Positions 39,495 through 51,469 of a DNA stretch of 64,000 nucleotides are shown here, in pieces. Made by a program: the position numbers and the translations under genes. The notes below the pieces were generated by a model. The model saw only the letters and a list, made by a program, of their open reading frames with translations. It had not been told where the DNA came from and made no database searches. Positions within the stretch are counted from its first letter, which is position 1. Every line of letters begins with the position of its first letter. Origin of the DNA: Enterobacteriaceae bacterium ESL0689 (GTDB lineage: Bacteria > Pseudomonadota > Gammaproteobacteria > Enterobacterales > Enterobacteriaceae); the NCBI GenBank assembly GCA_029433525.1, contig JAQTIF010000001.1, positions 1,984,001 through 2,048,000 of the forward strand, given 5' to 3'.

Positions 39495-41150
39495 ATGTCG
39501 AATAAACCGTTTGTTTACCAGAACCCTTTCCCCTTAGCAAAAGATGATACTGAGTATTATCTTCTCAGCCGTGATTATGTCTCTGTCGCCCAATTTGCGG
39601 GCCAGGAAATCCTGAAAGTGGATCCTCAGGCACTCACACTGTTAGCACAACAGGCTTTTCATGATGCGTCATTTCTGCTGCGTCCGGCACATCAGCAACA
39701 GGTTGCCACTATCCTCAGCGATCCACAAGCCAGTGAGAATGACAAATATGTTGCTTTGCAATTTCTGCGTAATTCAGAGATAGCGGCTAAAGGTATTTTA
39801 CCAACTTGTCAGGATACCGGAACGGCCATTATTGTTGGTAAAAAAGGTCAACGGGTATGGACGGGTGGCGGTGATGAGGTTGCGTTGACACGGGGAGTTT
39901 ATAACACTTATATTCAGGATAATCTGCGTTATTCACAGAATGCGCCCGTGGATATGTATCAGGAGGTCAACACCGGTACCAATCTGCCTGCCCAGATCGA
40001 TCTCTATGCTACCGATGGTGATGAATACCAGTTTCTCTGTATTGCGAAAGGGGGAGGATCGGCAAATAAAACCTATCTTTACCAGGAAACTAAAGCGCTG
40101 ATTACGCCAGAAAAACTGAAAAATTATCTGATTAACAAAATGCGCAGCCTGGGCACAGCCGCTTGCCCCCCCTATCATATTGCTTTTGTGATTGGCGGTA
40201 CCTCGGCGGAGGCGACGCTAAAAACCGTCAAACTGGCCTCGACCAAATATTATGACAGCCTGCCAGAAACGGGGAACGAATATGGACGGGCGTTCCGTGA
40301 TATTCAGCTGGAACAAGCGTTACTTCAGGCAGCGCAGGAGTCGGGGCCTGGCGCACAGTTTGGCGGGAAATACTTCGCACATGATATTCGCGTTATCCGT
40401 CTGCCACGCCACGGTGCCTCCTGTCCGATAGGCATGGGGGTTTCCTGTTCCGCTGACCGGAATATCAAAGCGAAGATTAACCGCGAAGGCATCTGGCTCG
40501 AAAAGCTGGAAAGTAATCCGGGCAAATATATTCCACAAAACTTACGTCAGACGGGTGAAGGGGATGCTGTGAAGATAAACCTCAATCAGCCAATGAAACA
40601 GATCCTGGCATTGCTGTCGCAGTATCCGGTATCGACCCGATTGTCTCTCAGTGGAACGATTATTGTGGCACGTGATATTGCACACGCCAGGCTAAAAGCA
40701 TTGCTCGATAATGGCGAGCCACTACCACAATATGTGAAAGATCATCCGATTTACTACGCCGGACCGGCAAAGACGCCGGAAGGATATGCATCCGGTTCAT
40801 TTGGCCCAACCACGGCTGGCAGGATGGATTCCTATGTCGATCTGTTGCAGTCTCATGGTGCCAGTATGGTCATGCTGGCAAAAGGCAATCGCAGCCAACA
40901 GGTCACTGACTCCTGTCATAAGCATGGTGGATTTTATCTTGGCAGTATCGGTGGCCCGGCCGCTATTCTCGCGCAACAGAGCATCAGGCACCTTGAATGT
41001 GTGGCGTATCCGGAGTTAGGTATGGAAGCTATCTGGAAAATCGAAGTACAGGACTTTCCGGCATTTATTCTGGTGGATGATAAAGGCAATGACTTTTACC
41101 AGCAAATTCAGACAGCACAGTGTGCACAATGTATGAAAGGGTCATCATGA
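39495..41150 (+). CDS. fumA: Fumarase A, class I iron-sulfur fumarate hydratase
   Basis: 551-aa [4Fe-4S] enzyme of the TCA cycle that hydrates fumarate to malate; oxygen-sensitive. Cluster cysteines are in [18 protein letters not shown] and GASCPIGMG, as in E. coli FumA. Start ATG 39495 gives [14 protein letters not shown], the family start; a TTG at 39471 also lies in frame. E. coli follows with fumC; here it is absent and tus comes next. The C-terminal [10 protein letters not shown] carries two extra cysteines similar to E. coli QCTRC. Confidence 0.96.
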   Translation: MSNKPFVYQNPFPLAKDDTEYYLLSRDYVSVAQFAGQEILKVDPQALTLLAQQAFHDASFLLRPAHQQQVATILSDPQASENDKYVALQFLRNSEIAAKGILPTCQDTGTAIIVGKKGQRVWTGGGDEVALTRGVYNTYIQDNLRYSQNAPVDMYQEVNTGTNLPAQIDLYATDGDEYQFLCIAKGGGSANKTYLYQETKALITPEKLKNYLINKMRSLGTAACPPYHIAFVIGGTSAEATLKTVKLASTKYYDSLPETGNEYGRAFRDIQLEQALLQAAQESGPGAQFGGKYFAHDIRVIRLPRHGASCPIGMGVSCSADRNIKAKINREGIWLEKLESNPGKYIPQNLRQTGEGDAVKINLNQPMKQILALLSQYPVSTRLSLSGTIIVARDIAHARLKALLDNGEPLPQYVKDHPIYYAGPAKTPEGYASGSFGPTTAGRMDSYVDLLQSHGASMVMLAKGNRSQQVTDSCHKHGGFYLGSIGGPAAILAQQSIRHLECVAYPELGMEAIWKIEVQDFPAFILVDDKGNDFYQQIQTAQCAQCMKGSS

Positions 41151-41266
41151 TCAGCAGTGAAGTGAACGCTGGAATGCGCCTCTCTGCCTTCTGACAACAT
41201 GGTGATGGGTGATGAACGAACAGAAAAACACTTTGCGGCGAATCATTGAGGAGCAGGTGAGTATGA

Positions 41267-42199
41267 TTAATCACTCACCAGCCACAGATGTAATCGGGGG
41301 ATCAATAAACGCAGTGGCTGTGCCTGTGGTTTGTAGCGATAGTGCACATTATCAGCGTTATAGTTCAGTAATTCACCTATATCTGGCACCTCTGCAGCGG
41401 AAGCATCAGGAACGAGGGTAATCAATGGGCCTGAACAGGCGTACTGTACCTGCTTTTGTTGACGGGCATACCATACGCGAGCGACCGGTTGTACTTTTAC
41501 CGGTCGCTTAATCTTGAGTTTTGCCGTGGCGGGTAAAGCGGCAATATCCTGATATTCCTGTTCCAGTTTATTTTGCCACTGCTCGCGTGTCCACGGCGCT
41601 ACCGTGCGCGGAGATTGCAGACTTTTTTTCAGTTGTTCGAGTATCTGATCGCGGGTGAAATTTTTAATAACGTGTTTATTAGCCCAGCCAAAGCGAATGG
41701 TACTGGGATCTGTCAATAACGTCAGGGTACGATAAGCGTTCAGTGTAATGAGCCCGGGAAGGTGGTGATGCACCCATTCAAAGCGCGCAGGGACAGATAA
41801 GCCAGAATCCACCGTAATGATTTTTTCGAAAGTCGCTTTCAGATTATTAATATCATTAATTTTTTGCTGGATGATAGCTTGCTCACGGTTATTAGCTTGC
41901 AGGCAAATCGCCCCTGGCAGGCGAACGGCCGCTTTACTGCTGCGGTTCTCCGATTGTTGCTGGATAAACAGATGGCAATAGTGACGAAGCGTCAGATCCA
42001 GTGCGCTCTGGCCACTATGCTGAATGACATGAATGGTTTCCAGCGGCAGATGTTCCGCTTCTTTACTGATGGCCGGAAGTTCAAACACTCGCGCTGCTAA
42101 TAAACGACAGGCACGCAGGCTGACCTGTAACGCCTGTAACTCATGTTCCAGTTGACGAAAGGTATTATTCAGTTGGATAGCAAGATCACAGCGATTCAT
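41267..42199 (-). CDS. tus: Replication terminus site-binding protein Tus
   Basis: 310-aa monomeric DNA-binding protein that binds Ter sites and arrests replication forks from one side. Strongly similar to E. coli Tus (309 aa), including [52 protein letters not shown] and [16 protein letters not shown] 42199 is preferred to TTG 42208. A Ter-like site starts 8 bp upstream of the start, which suggests autorepression as in E. coli. Flanked by fumA and, after gene loss (rstAB, folM), ydgH. Confidence 0.96.
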   Translation of the reverse strand: MNRCDLAIQLNNTFRQLEHELQALQVSLRACRLLAARVFELPAISKEAEHLPLETIHVIQHSGQSALDLTLRHYCHLFIQQQSENRSSKAAVRLPGAICLQANNREQAIIQQKINDINNLKATFEKIITVDSGLSVPARFEWVHHHLPGLITLNAYRTLTLLTDPSTIRFGWANKHVIKNFTRDQILEQLKKSLQSPRTVAPWTREQWQNKLEQEYQDIAALPATAKLKIKRPVKVQPVARVWYARQQKQVQYACSGPLITLVPDASAAEVPDIGELLNYNADNVHYRYKPQAQPLRLLIPRLHLWLVSD

Positions 42200-42206
42200 C
42201 GTTATC

Positions 42207-42229
42207 AAATTAGTTACAACATACTTTTA
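42207..42229 (-). promoter_or_regulatory. Ter site (TerB-like) overlapping the tus promoter region
   Basis: Minus-strand core AAGTATGTTGTAACTAA agrees with E. coli TerB; flanks differ by a few bases. The G at the sixth position (C6 on the other strand) is retained. From the known polarity, forks arriving from the higher-coordinate side should be blocked. Also the expected site of Tus autoregulation. Confidence 0.85.
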
Positions 42230-42324
42230 GTTTATAACACTATAAGCCAGAGACAATATTTCTGCAACAATAGCATTAACTCGCCACCAGACAGGAGATT
42301 TCACAAAGCAGATTATGCTGCTAC

Positions 42325-42345
42325 GCCTGGTGGGCCAGGCGCTTA
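42325..42345. repeat. Solitary end of the dispersed repeat
   Basis: GCCTGGTGGGCCAGGCGCTTA, identical over 20 bp to the right end of the 8166-8313 copy. No repeat body is recognisable to its left. Located in the tus/ydgH gap. Confidence 0.7.
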
Positions 42346-42380
42346 TTGGTCACAATAGTAATGATTTTAAGGATAATCTG

Positions 42381-43331
42381 TTATTTATAGAGATCGGCAC
42401 TGATGGTCAGATTACTGCCATGCTCCTGCCACTGACGGGTAATATGGTAATATTTGGCCCCTTTCTTTGCTGCACGTTTAGCTGTCTGATAGGAGACCTC
42501 GGTCATATTTGTGTAGTTGCCGGTGAACTTAATACTATCAAACGGTACCATTTTGGCGGCAGTGATTTTGTTCACTTCTTCAATTTTAGTACCATCAGGA
42601 AGAGTTACGGTGTAACGTCCACCTTTTGATGTCTGAGTTTCAAAGAAACGACCAATGCCTGTACCGGCCCCGACAGCGGTAGTGGTTGCAACGCCAGGGA
42701 TTTCAACACTTTTGGCCGCTTCTCCGCCTTTGGCTAATGCCGCCTGGCCTGCTTCAGAAGCGGCTGGAATGGCATCAGGACTTTGCAGAACACGTTTTCT
42801 CGCATCCGCTTTAAAAATATAGGCAGTGATACGCTGATTGCCTCCGTCATTAACATCAATCTGGCGAACGATAAAAAAGGATGCTGCACCTTTCTCTTTT
42901 GCCGCTTTACTGATAGCGTCGTTAACTTCCGGCTGGCTACGATAGAAACCATGGACAGTGACGGTATCATAAGGCTCCAGCATGACAGCCTGATTTTTAG
43001 GCAACTCCATGACACCATTGAATAATCGATTTTTCTGTACATCTGCGGGTGGGGCATCATTTTTGTATAGATCAGCGATAACGCGCCAGTTGCCACTATT
43101 GCCATAATCAGAGGTATCAACAACGTAAAATGAGGCTGCGCCATCGCGATCAGCCTTACGGGATACAGCTTTAACGGCATCACTGATGGCACTAAAACGA
43201 CCTGTGATCACAATGCGATTATAGGGTTTCAGTGCTTCTGCCTGCTCAGGCGTCAGTTCAGTGGCGGCATGGGTTGATAATGTTGCTGTCGCCAGCAGAA
43301 CAGATGTCAACAGTGAATTTTTAAGCTTCAT
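42381..43331 (-). CDS. ydgH: YdgH, periplasmic protein with three YdgH/BhsA/McbA-type domains
   Basis: 316-aa periplasmic protein. Signal peptide 1-23 (MKLKNSLLTSVLLATATLST, cut after THA). Three repeats of the DUF1471 fold: AVSRKADRDGAASFYVVDTS, AISKAAKEKGAASFFIVRQI and TAKRAAKKGAKYYHITRQW mark the same beta-alpha element in each. Same length as E. coli YdgH. RBS AAGGATC before ATG 43331 decides the start over the upstream in-frame ATG at 43355. Role in stress or biofilm suggested for the family. Confidence 0.94.
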   Translation of the reverse strand: MKLKNSLLTSVLLATATLSTHAATELTPEQAEALKPYNRIVITGRFSAISDAVKAVSRKADRDGAASFYVVDTSDYGNSGNWRVIADLYKNDAPPADVQKNRLFNGVMELPKNQAVMLEPYDTVTVHGFYRSQPEVNDAISKAAKEKGAASFFIVRQIDVNDGGNQRITAYIFKADARKRVLQSPDAIPAASEAGQAALAKGGEAAKSVEIPGVATTTAVGAGTGIGRFFETQTSKGGRYTVTLPDGTKIEEVNKITAAKMVPFDSIKFTGNYTNMTEVSYQTAKRAAKKGAKYYHITRQWQEHGSNLTISADLYK

Positions 43332-45216
<1,885 letters not shown>

Positions 45217-45226
45217 GGGGTAGCAT

Positions 45227-46615
45227 ATGTCTGAAGGATTAGTAACAGCAGCATATATTGTTGCCGCTATTTTATTTATTTTTAGTCTGGCAGGGCTGTC
45301 AAAACACGAAACCTCAAAACAAGGAAATTTGTACGGCATAGTCGGAATGGCTATCGCATTGATAGCAACTATTCTGGGACCAGATTCAGGCAATACCGGG
45401 TGGATCATTTTAGCGATGGTAATCGGTGGTGCTATTGGCATTCATCTGGCAAAAAAAGTCGAAATGACTGAAATGCCAGAATTGGTAGCGGTATTACATA
45501 GCTTTGTTGGACTGGCTGCGGTACTGGTGGGTTTTAACAGTTACCTGTATCACGAAACCGCGATGGAACAAATTCTGGTCAATATCCATCTGACAGAAGT
45601 GTTTCTCGGTATCTTCATCGGGGCAGTGACTTTTACCGGATCGATCGTCGCATTCGGTAAACTGTGTGGTAAGATTTCATCCAAACCGTTAATGTTGCCA
45701 CACCGTCATAAACTGAACCTTGCGGCTTTGGTGGTTGCCTTTCTGTTGCTGGTGATATTTGTCCGTACTGACAGCATGACAACTCAGGTTCTGGCATTAT
45801 TGCTGATGACGGTTATCGCGCTAGCCTTTGGCTGGCACCTGGTCGCCTCGATTGGTGGCGCAGATATGCCGGTGGTGGTATCCATGCTGAACTCCTATTC
45901 CGGATGGGCCGCTGCTGCTGCTGGTTTTATGCTCAGTAATGACTTGTTAATTGTTACTGGTGCATTGGTTGGATCTTCTGGCGCAATCCTCTCTTATATT
46001 ATGTGTAAAGCGATGAATCGCTCATTTTTAAGCGTCATTGCGGGGGGCTTCGGTACCGATGGTTCAGCAGCAGGCGGTGATGAACCGGCAGGAGAATATC
46101 GTGAAATCAGCGTCGAAGATACAGCGGAAATGCTGAAAAACTCACATTCAGTCATCATTACGCCAGGTTACGGAATGGCGGTCGCTCAGGCGCAATATCC
46201 GGTTGCAGAGATCACTGAAAAACTACGTGCGCATGGTATTAAGGTGCGTTTTGGTATTCATCCGGTAGCAGGACGTCTGCCTGGACATATGAATGTCTTA
46301 CTGGCAGAAGCGAAAGTACCTTATGATATCGTACTGGAAATGGATGAAATCAACGACGATTTTAGCGATACAGATACTGTACTGGTTATCGGCGCTAACG
46401 ACACAGTTAATCCGGCAGCACAGGATGATCCGCAAAGCCCGATTGCCGGCATGCCGGTGCTGGAAGTCTGGAAAGCACAAAATGTTATCGTTTTTAAACG
46501 TTCCATGAATACAGGCTATGCAGGTGTTCAGAACCCCTTGTTCTTCAAAGATAACACCTTCATGTTATTTGGTGATGCCAAAGCAAGTGTCGATGCCATT
46601 CTGAAAGCGTTGTAA
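45227..46615 (+). CDS. pntB: NAD(P) transhydrogenase subunit beta
   Basis: 462-aa subunit: eight to nine membrane helices forming the proton channel (1-270), then cytoplasmic domain III that binds NADP(H), with [17 protein letters not shown] and the [14 protein letters not shown] motif. Length equals E. coli PntB. RBS AAGGGG, 10 bp after pntA stop. A classical terminator follows. Confidence 0.97.
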   Translation: MSEGLVTAAYIVAAILFIFSLAGLSKHETSKQGNLYGIVGMAIALIATILGPDSGNTGWIILAMVIGGAIGIHLAKKVEMTEMPELVAVLHSFVGLAAVLVGFNSYLYHETAMEQILVNIHLTEVFLGIFIGAVTFTGSIVAFGKLCGKISSKPLMLPHRHKLNLAALVVAFLLLVIFVRTDSMTTQVLALLLMTVIALAFGWHLVASIGGADMPVVVSMLNSYSGWAAAAAGFMLSNDLLIVTGALVGSSGAILSYIMCKAMNRSFLSVIAGGFGTDGSAAGGDEPAGEYREISVEDTAEMLKNSHSVIITPGYGMAVAQAQYPVAEITEKLRAHGIKVRFGIHPVAGRLPGHMNVLLAEAKVPYDIVLEMDEINDDFSDTDTVLVIGANDTVNPAAQDDPQSPIAGMPVLEVWKAQNVIVFKRSMNTGYAGVQNPLFFKDNTFMLFGDAKASVDAILKAL

Positions 46616-46634
46616 GATTGAATTTCGTTTTTTC

Positions 46635-46661
46635 AGCCGTCTCTGTCGGGACGGCTTTTTT
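46635..46661 (+). terminator. Rho-independent terminator after pntAB
   Basis: AGCCGTC / GACGGCT stem with an 8-nt loop and a T-tract (TTTTTATTTT), 20 bp after the pntB stop. Confidence 0.85.
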
Positions 46662-46723
46662 ATTTTCTGAAACCGGATTCGACATCGATATTTGTCAGCG
46701 CGGGAAAGTAAAGATGATAGCCA

Positions 46724-47674
46724 CTATATCGCATCTGGCTGACTGATCATCTCCGGTATCTGATGTTCTTCTGACTTGACCACCATGAGATCACAACACA
46801 GGCGATCGATAACCTGTTCGGCCGTATTGCCGAGGAAGGCCGCTGATAACCCGGTACGTCCGGATGTACCTAAAATGACAATCGCAGCCTGTAAATGTTC
46901 TGATAAGCCAGTAATCACTTCATCTGGCAGACCTTGCTCAACATGGGTTCGATTTTCATCAATGCCAAATTTTTGCCGTAGTGATTTCATCGCCAGCAGA
47001 TGCTGACCACGAATGGCATCATTATAGATAGCAGGGTCAAAATCGGGCAAATCAATGGCAATATTGATTGATGTCACAGGATAAGCGTCAACCAGATGGA
47101 CATCGGTATTATTGAACTGTTCAGCCAGTTCGATAGCTTCTCTTACCAGCTTTTCATTTAACGCATGATGATAATTTTCTTCGCTGGCAAGGTTAACAGC
47201 AACCAGTGTTTTTCCTCCCTCCAGCCACGGCTGGCTTTTTACCATCCATACTGGACAGGGACATTTGCGTAACAGATGCCAGTCAGTGGGCGTAAAAATA
47301 GCCGCTTCCAGCTTATCATGCTGATGTGCCATTTTCAGTAGTAAGTCATGATTGCCGTTAATCACCTCCTGAATAATGGCCTCAAAAGGGCGATTATGCC
47401 ACACCACTTTAATATCTACAGCGATGCCAGATTCAATATAACATCGTGCCTGCTCCTGAACCCAGTTACTGCGCTGATGGATAGCGTTTTGTTGCATTGC
47501 TGTCCGCTCATCAGGCGACAGCAAGTTGGGCATCTCACAGGCAAAATCATGGATCGGTAAAAAAGCTTTGATACGCCCGCCAACTTGCTGATGGAGATAT
47601 ACCGCACGCTGTAATGCTGGCTGATCGTTCTGGCTGGGGTCGATAACTACCAGCATATTTTGATACTTTGCCAT
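46724..47674 (-). CDS. uspE: Tandem universal stress protein UspE
   Basis: 316-aa protein with two Usp domains (1-150 and 155-310), each with the nucleotide-binding-like fold; the second ends in the ATP-loop motif [20 protein letters not shown]. UspE supports DNA-damage resistance and cell aggregation in E. coli. Located directly downstream of fnr, as in E. coli. Length equals the E. coli protein (316). Confidence 0.96.
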   Translation of the reverse strand: MAKYQNMLVVIDPSQNDQPALQRAVYLHQQVGGRIKAFLPIHDFACEMPNLLSPDERTAMQQNAIHQRSNWVQEQARCYIESGIAVDIKVVWHNRPFEAIIQEVINGNHDLLLKMAHQHDKLEAAIFTPTDWHLLRKCPCPVWMVKSQPWLEGGKTLVAVNLASEENYHHALNEKLVREAIELAEQFNNTDVHLVDAYPVTSINIAIDLPDFDPAIYNDAIRGQHLLAMKSLRQKFGIDENRTHVEQGLPDEVITGLSEHLQAAIVILGTSGRTGLSAAFLGNTAEQVIDRLCCDLMVVKSEEHQIPEMISQPDAI

Positions 47675-47804
47675 ATAGCGACTCCTTAAACAGTAACATC
47701 TGTCCGCCTCTAAGAAGATAGTCCAACTTAATGAAATGAAACAGGAGAGCCTGAATTAAGGTAATAAAGAAACAATCTGGCAAGGAAAAGAAGAAATACT
47801 CTAT

Positions 47805-48557
47805 TCAGCTACTGTGGCATCCTTGTCCGGCCAGTTCTGCTAGTAAGTCATTATTTTCAATAGTGATATACTTGCCTTTCACCGCCAGCATTCTGCTTTT
47901 CTGGAAGCGACCCAGTAAGCGACTGATCGTTTCCACGGTCAGCCCCAGATAGTTACCAATATCGCCACGGGTCATTGTCAGGCGAAATTCACGGGGTGAA
48001 AAACCACGCTGAGCGAAACGACGGGATAAATTATAGATAAAAGCCGCCAGGCGCTCTTCGGCATTCTTTTTAGAGAGTAACAGGATCATATCCTGATCGC
48101 CTTTAATTTCACCGCTCATCAGGCGCATCATCTGCTGACGCAAATTAGGCATTTTACCGGAAAGGTCATCCAGCGTTTCAAAAGGGATCTCACAAACCAT
48201 TGAAGTTTCCAGCGCCTGTGCAAAACTGGGATGGGAAGCAGTGCCAATCGCATCGAAACCAACTAAATCTCCTGCCAGATGGAAGCCTGTAATCTGCTCA
48301 TCGCCCTGTTCGGTTATCGTATAGCTTTTGATCGTACCAGAGCGAATAGCATACAGTGATTTCAGCTCATCCCCAGCCTTGAACAGATTTTGTCCTTTCT
48401 GGATGGGTTTTTTACGTTCAATGATGTTATCCAGCTGATCAAGCTCATGTTCGTTCAAGGTAAAAGGGATACAAAGCTGGTTAATACTGCAATCCTGACA
48501 GTGAATTGCGCAGCCACCAGATTGAATGCGTCGAATAATTCTCTTTTCCGGGATCAT
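47805..48557 (-). CDS. fnr: Oxygen-sensing global regulator FNR
   Basis: 250-aa CRP-family regulator whose [4Fe-4S] cluster is lost in oxygen. The four ligands C20, C23, C29 ([11 protein letters not shown]) and the fourth in SMVCEIPF (C122) are all present. Recognition helix [13 protein letters not shown] is identical to E. coli. The C-terminal ~10 residues differ. A palindromic FNR-like site lies 21-34 bp upstream. The ogt gene that follows in E. coli is missing, and the AT-rich stretch leading to the tad locus begins here. Confidence 0.98.
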   Translation of the reverse strand: MIPEKRIIRRIQSGGCAIHCQDCSINQLCIPFTLNEHELDQLDNIIERKKPIQKGQNLFKAGDELKSLYAIRSGTIKSYTITEQGDEQITGFHLAGDLVGFDAIGTASHPSFAQALETSMVCEIPFETLDDLSGKMPNLRQQMMRLMSGEIKGDQDMILLLSKKNAEERLAAFIYNLSRRFAQRGFSPREFRLTMTRGDIGNYLGLTVETISRLLGRFQKSRMLAVKGKYITIENNDLLAELAGQGCHSS

Positions 48558-48577
48558 AAGTCAGCTCAAACCATAAA

Positions 48578-48591
48578 TTGACATTAGTCAA
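48578..48591. promoter_or_regulatory. FNR-like autoregulatory site
   Basis: TTGACATTAGTCAA, a perfect palindrome differing from the FNR consensus TTGAT-N4-ATCAA by one base in each arm, 21 bp upstream of the fnr start. Negative autoregulation is known in E. coli. Confidence 0.55.
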
Positions 48592-49851
48592 TGTTAACAT
48601 TTTTTTATTCGGTAGGTAAGTATTGAACCAATGAAACATATCAGATTAAAAGGTTAAATCGATTTTTAAATGGTGACCCTGAGAAATGCATGTGCTGCCT
48701 GACAGAGGCGATAGCGCTTGCGGTTGTGTAAAAATCTATTACTGTCATATATATATTGTATTTCTTCATATAGTATGATAGCTATGTATAGTATCGACGG
48801 GCTGGTACCTATCCGCATCGGCATCGTGCCAGTGTCACAATGGCAATGTATAACGTTAGTAGTTGAAATAGCATTGTTAGCGTTGCTTGCTGCATATTCA
48901 CTATCTGCTATTGCTGCTGAAAATAAATGGGCCATAAAGAGTGATGTGCAAGAGCGAAGAGATGTGTTGTTAAATGAGTGCACCGAAGGCCGTAGAGGGT
49001 AGTGACAGACATAGCTATAGTTATCATGATATCAGCAGGCTGGTTTTTAGTGCTATTTTGTTTGCCATTCCGGTTCCCGGTAGTGTCCGGAATCCTCACG
49101 TACGACTTGTATGCTGTGGTTTTTCTGCTCTGGGCGTATCCAGACAGGTGGGTCTGGTGCATCTGTCGGCCAGGCGTCAGGCATGATATGAGACTGTGCC
49201 GAAGAGTGATTGGTAAATATTGGGTTACTTGCCATTTGGATGCCAGATAGTGTGCGAATACCTGATGTCAAAAAACGTATGCACTGTCTGACAATAGACT
49301 TCCGACAAAAGATTTGCTTTTTTAAATAAAATTATCACATTCAGGTTGCTTGCATGTTTTTACCTTTAACTAAAGGTAGCAGAATTTATAGTGTGTTATC
49401 TTTTTTATTAAAAATAATCATAAATATGATAACTAATGACATGAACGGTTATGTGTTTTTTATATCGTATTTATGGTTTCTATCAGCAGTAAATTTTGAA
49501 TGTTTATATTTTGTTAATTTTTAGTTGAATTTATAGCTACTCATTGAATGAATAAATTATAAAAAACTAAAATTAGTATATAAAAAATATTAAATTTACA
49601 TATGTTTACATGCTGCCTGGGAGAGATTCTGGTAATGGAGGTTATTAAAAATAGTTTTAAATGTTAAATGATAGTTTTTGGCTATTGCGTATCGATAAAC
49701 AATTGTTTATAAATATTAGCTTGTTAAAAGGCGATTGGTTTATCATTTTCACCACGGTACGCAAGAGAGCCTTCATTAGTAATAGCGGTTTTCGTAATTA
49801 CTGATAGTGTGTTGTTGTAAGCTGTCTTACTGATAATGCGGAGGGGCTGTC
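48592..49851. other. AT-rich intergenic stretch between fnr and the tad locus
   Basis: 1.26 kb. Includes a repeat copy (49030-49193) and very AT-rich sequence from 49261. A 94-codon plus frame at 48718-49002 contains one hydrophobic helix (LVVEIALLALLAAYSL) but no good RBS, and a competing minus frame covers it; may be a decayed gene. The flp promoter should lie near the right end. Confidence 0.45.
49030..49193. repeat. Dispersed intergenic repeat, diverged copy upstream of tad
   Basis: Contains the conserved order TTGCCATT, GTCCGGAATCCTCACGTAC, GCTGTGGTTTTTCTG, TATCCAGACAGG and an end CGGCCAGGCG similar to the other copies. The minus strand reads VREDSGHYREPEWQ where the first copy reads VREDFGLYPGIKWQ, confirming common origin. 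Confidence 0.65.
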
Positions 49852-50079
49852 TTGAATCGTATTTATAATCGGTATCTGGTAGTCTATATTAGTCTTATCA
49901 TTGATATTATTTATAGTTTTAAATATAGTCAAAAAGGTGTCACTGCAATCGAGTATGCAATAGTAGTTGGTTGTGTAGCGGTTTCGACTGTAGCTATTTT
50001 CAGTGATAACGGACAAGTAATGACAATGTTGACTGGCATTTTTGACAAAACAAGAGATAAAATTATTGCTTTATTGTAG
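49852..50079 (+). CDS. flp1: Flp/Fap pilin-like prepilin, first copy (TTG start)
   Basis: 75-aa type IVc prepilin-like protein. Processing site G29/V30 followed by VTAIEYAIVV with Glu34 (+5) and Tyr35, the Flp motif. The start appears to be TTG at 49852 with a good GGAGGGG upstream; no ATG fits. Compared with the second copy it has a more hydrophobic leader (VYISLIIDIIYSF) and a cysteine at 41. It could be a minor or low-expressed pilin. The tail LTGIFDKTRDKIIALL parallels the second copy, so the two arose by duplication. Confidence 0.8.
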   Translation: MNRIYNRYLVVYISLIIDIIYSFKYSQKGVTAIEYAIVVGCVAVSTVAIFSDNGQVMTMLTGIFDKTRDKIIALL

Positions 50080-50193
50080 TTTATGAGTAATAACTATCGA
50101 CGGTTTTATTAAATATAAATCAGGTAATGTAACCTGGAACCGTAGTATCGGTACTTAGCGGTACTACTTTTTTAAGTAAGGAGAAATAAGTAT

Positions 50194-50424
50194 ATGTTAA
50201 CTCGTGTTTATAACAAATATCTGGCAGCTTGTGCTAACGTTGCAACAAATGTTAATGAATTCAAAAAGAACGAACAGGGTGTAACTGCGATTGAATATGC
50301 AATCGTTGTTGCTGGTGTTGCCGCTGTCGTTATGGTTATCTTTGGTAGCGGTGGTACTGTAGAAACTATGCTGAACGACATTTTTACTAAGATCAAAGAT
50401 AAGATTATTACTCTGGTAGCATAA
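50194..50424 (+). CDS. flp: Flp major prepilin, second copy
   Basis: 76-aa Flp prepilin, the probable main pilus subunit. Leader with QG29, then VTAIEYAIVVAGVAAVVMVI with Glu34 and Tyr35; the C-terminal amphipathic part ends DKIITLVA. Good RBS (AAGGAG) before ATG 50194. Processing by TadV and assembly by TadA/B/C into bundles is known for the family. A terminator-like hairpin follows directly, typical of a highly expressed pilin message. Confidence 0.93.
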   Translation: MLTRVYNKYLAACANVATNVNEFKKNEQGVTAIEYAIVVAGVAAVVMVIFGSGGTVETMLNDIFTKIKDKIITLVA

Positions 50425-50450
50425 GTCGAATGATGTAGTGTAATCAGAAT

Positions 50451-50492
50451 AGGTGTTATGTCTCTTTGCTTATAATGAGAGGCATAACGCCT
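50451..50492 (+). terminator. Hairpin after flp, probable partial terminator
   Basis: 14-bp stem AGGTGTTATGTCTC pairing with GAGGCATAACGCCT (with G-T pairs) and then TTTATTG. It lies in the 133-bp gap between flp and rcpC, so part of the transcripts probably end here and pilin RNA exceeds that of the assembly genes. Confidence 0.6.
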
Positions 50493-50557
50493 TTATTGTA
50501 GGATCGTAGTGACGCCTGAATATCTTTTATTAATGGAACAAAACGGATAAACTCAAT

Positions 50558-51415
50558 ATGAAAAAGGGCGGCCTTGTTGTTTATATTGTAATGATCGTTG
50601 TGGGTCTTTTAGGCCTGTATTTTTACACTTCCAGTCAGCCTTCGAAAGCGCCATCCCAGCAACAAGCAGAAGTGAAACCTAAACAAACTATCAGTGTTGC
50701 TGTCGCCAACCATGATCTAGAACCTAAAACTTTGTTGAAAGCTGATGATTTCCAGATTAAGAGTATTCAGGTTGATGCTGATAGTACGGATGTGAAATTT
50801 AATCTCACTGGCAGAAATCTTAACGAATGGATATTAAGAAACCCTGTTCAGGCTGGTTCGTGGATCCCTCCGAGTATATTGGTTGAACCAGGTACTAACG
50901 AATATATAGCTATGTCTCTGAAGCCAGGGAATATTCTTTATAAAATAGTATTGAAAAAATCTGATGATTATCTTCTGGATAATCTTAAGGCTGGCCAGGG
51001 AGTGGATATTTATGTTTCTTACCATTTGCGTCAGCCTGACAATACCCGTATAAGAGCGATGGATGGCGAAATTGATCTGGAAAATAAACTTTATAATCGT
51101 TTAAAACCACTCATGGGCAATAAACGCGTGCTGGCTATTCGTTCAGGTAAGAAAGTAGTGAAAGACGATAAAGGCGTAGAAGTTGCTCAAGGGGGTAGCG
51201 AGATAATCATAGAGTTGCAGGATAATGAAGTAAAGATATTGAAAGGAATAGGGAACGACGATGCTAACCTTGTGTTGTTTCCTGCGGTGCTTTCTGCGGA
51301 TGGTAAGTCAAACATTAAACTTTCTGCAGAAGAATCAACATGGCCAGTCAGTGGTGATGCTATCTTTAACAAATTTACTGGATCTGTTATTGCTATTGAT
51401 GAGTTACGTGGTTAA
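50558..51415 (+). CDS. rcpC: Flp pilus assembly protein RcpC/CpaB
   Basis: 285-aa protein with one N-terminal membrane helix (about 6-24, VVYIVMIVVGLLGLYFY), a periplasmic SAF-like domain (VAVANHDLEPKTLLKADDFQ), and a beta-rich remainder. In Tad systems RcpC/CpaB is an inner-membrane-anchored periplasmic protein associated with the secretin and with pilin modification. Position directly after the pilin genes and before the secretin is canonical. Confidence 0.88.
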   Translation: MKKGGLVVYIVMIVVGLLGLYFYTSSQPSKAPSQQQAEVKPKQTISVAVANHDLEPKTLLKADDFQIKSIQVDADSTDVKFNLTGRNLNEWILRNPVQAGSWIPPSILVEPGTNEYIAMSLKPGNILYKIVLKKSDDYLLDNLKAGQGVDIYVSYHLRQPDNTRIRAMDGEIDLENKLYNRLKPLMGNKRVLAIRSGKKVVKDDKGVEVAQGGSEIIIELQDNEVKILKGIGNDDANLVLFPAVLSADGKSNIKLSAEESTWPVSGDAIFNKFTGSVIAIDELRG

Positions 51416-51469
51416 TCTGGTCAGCATAATATGTGTTGTGCTCCATACGGAAACAGGAATGTTAAAAAT

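Noticed and set aside
41209..41421. 70-codon frame between fumA and tus, considered as a fumC remnant
   Set aside because: No similarity to FumC; mostly antisense to the tus 3' end.
48718..49002. 94-codon frame with a hydrophobic helix between fnr and tad
   Set aside because: No RBS, overlapped by an equally long antisense frame, no family; at best a decayed gene.
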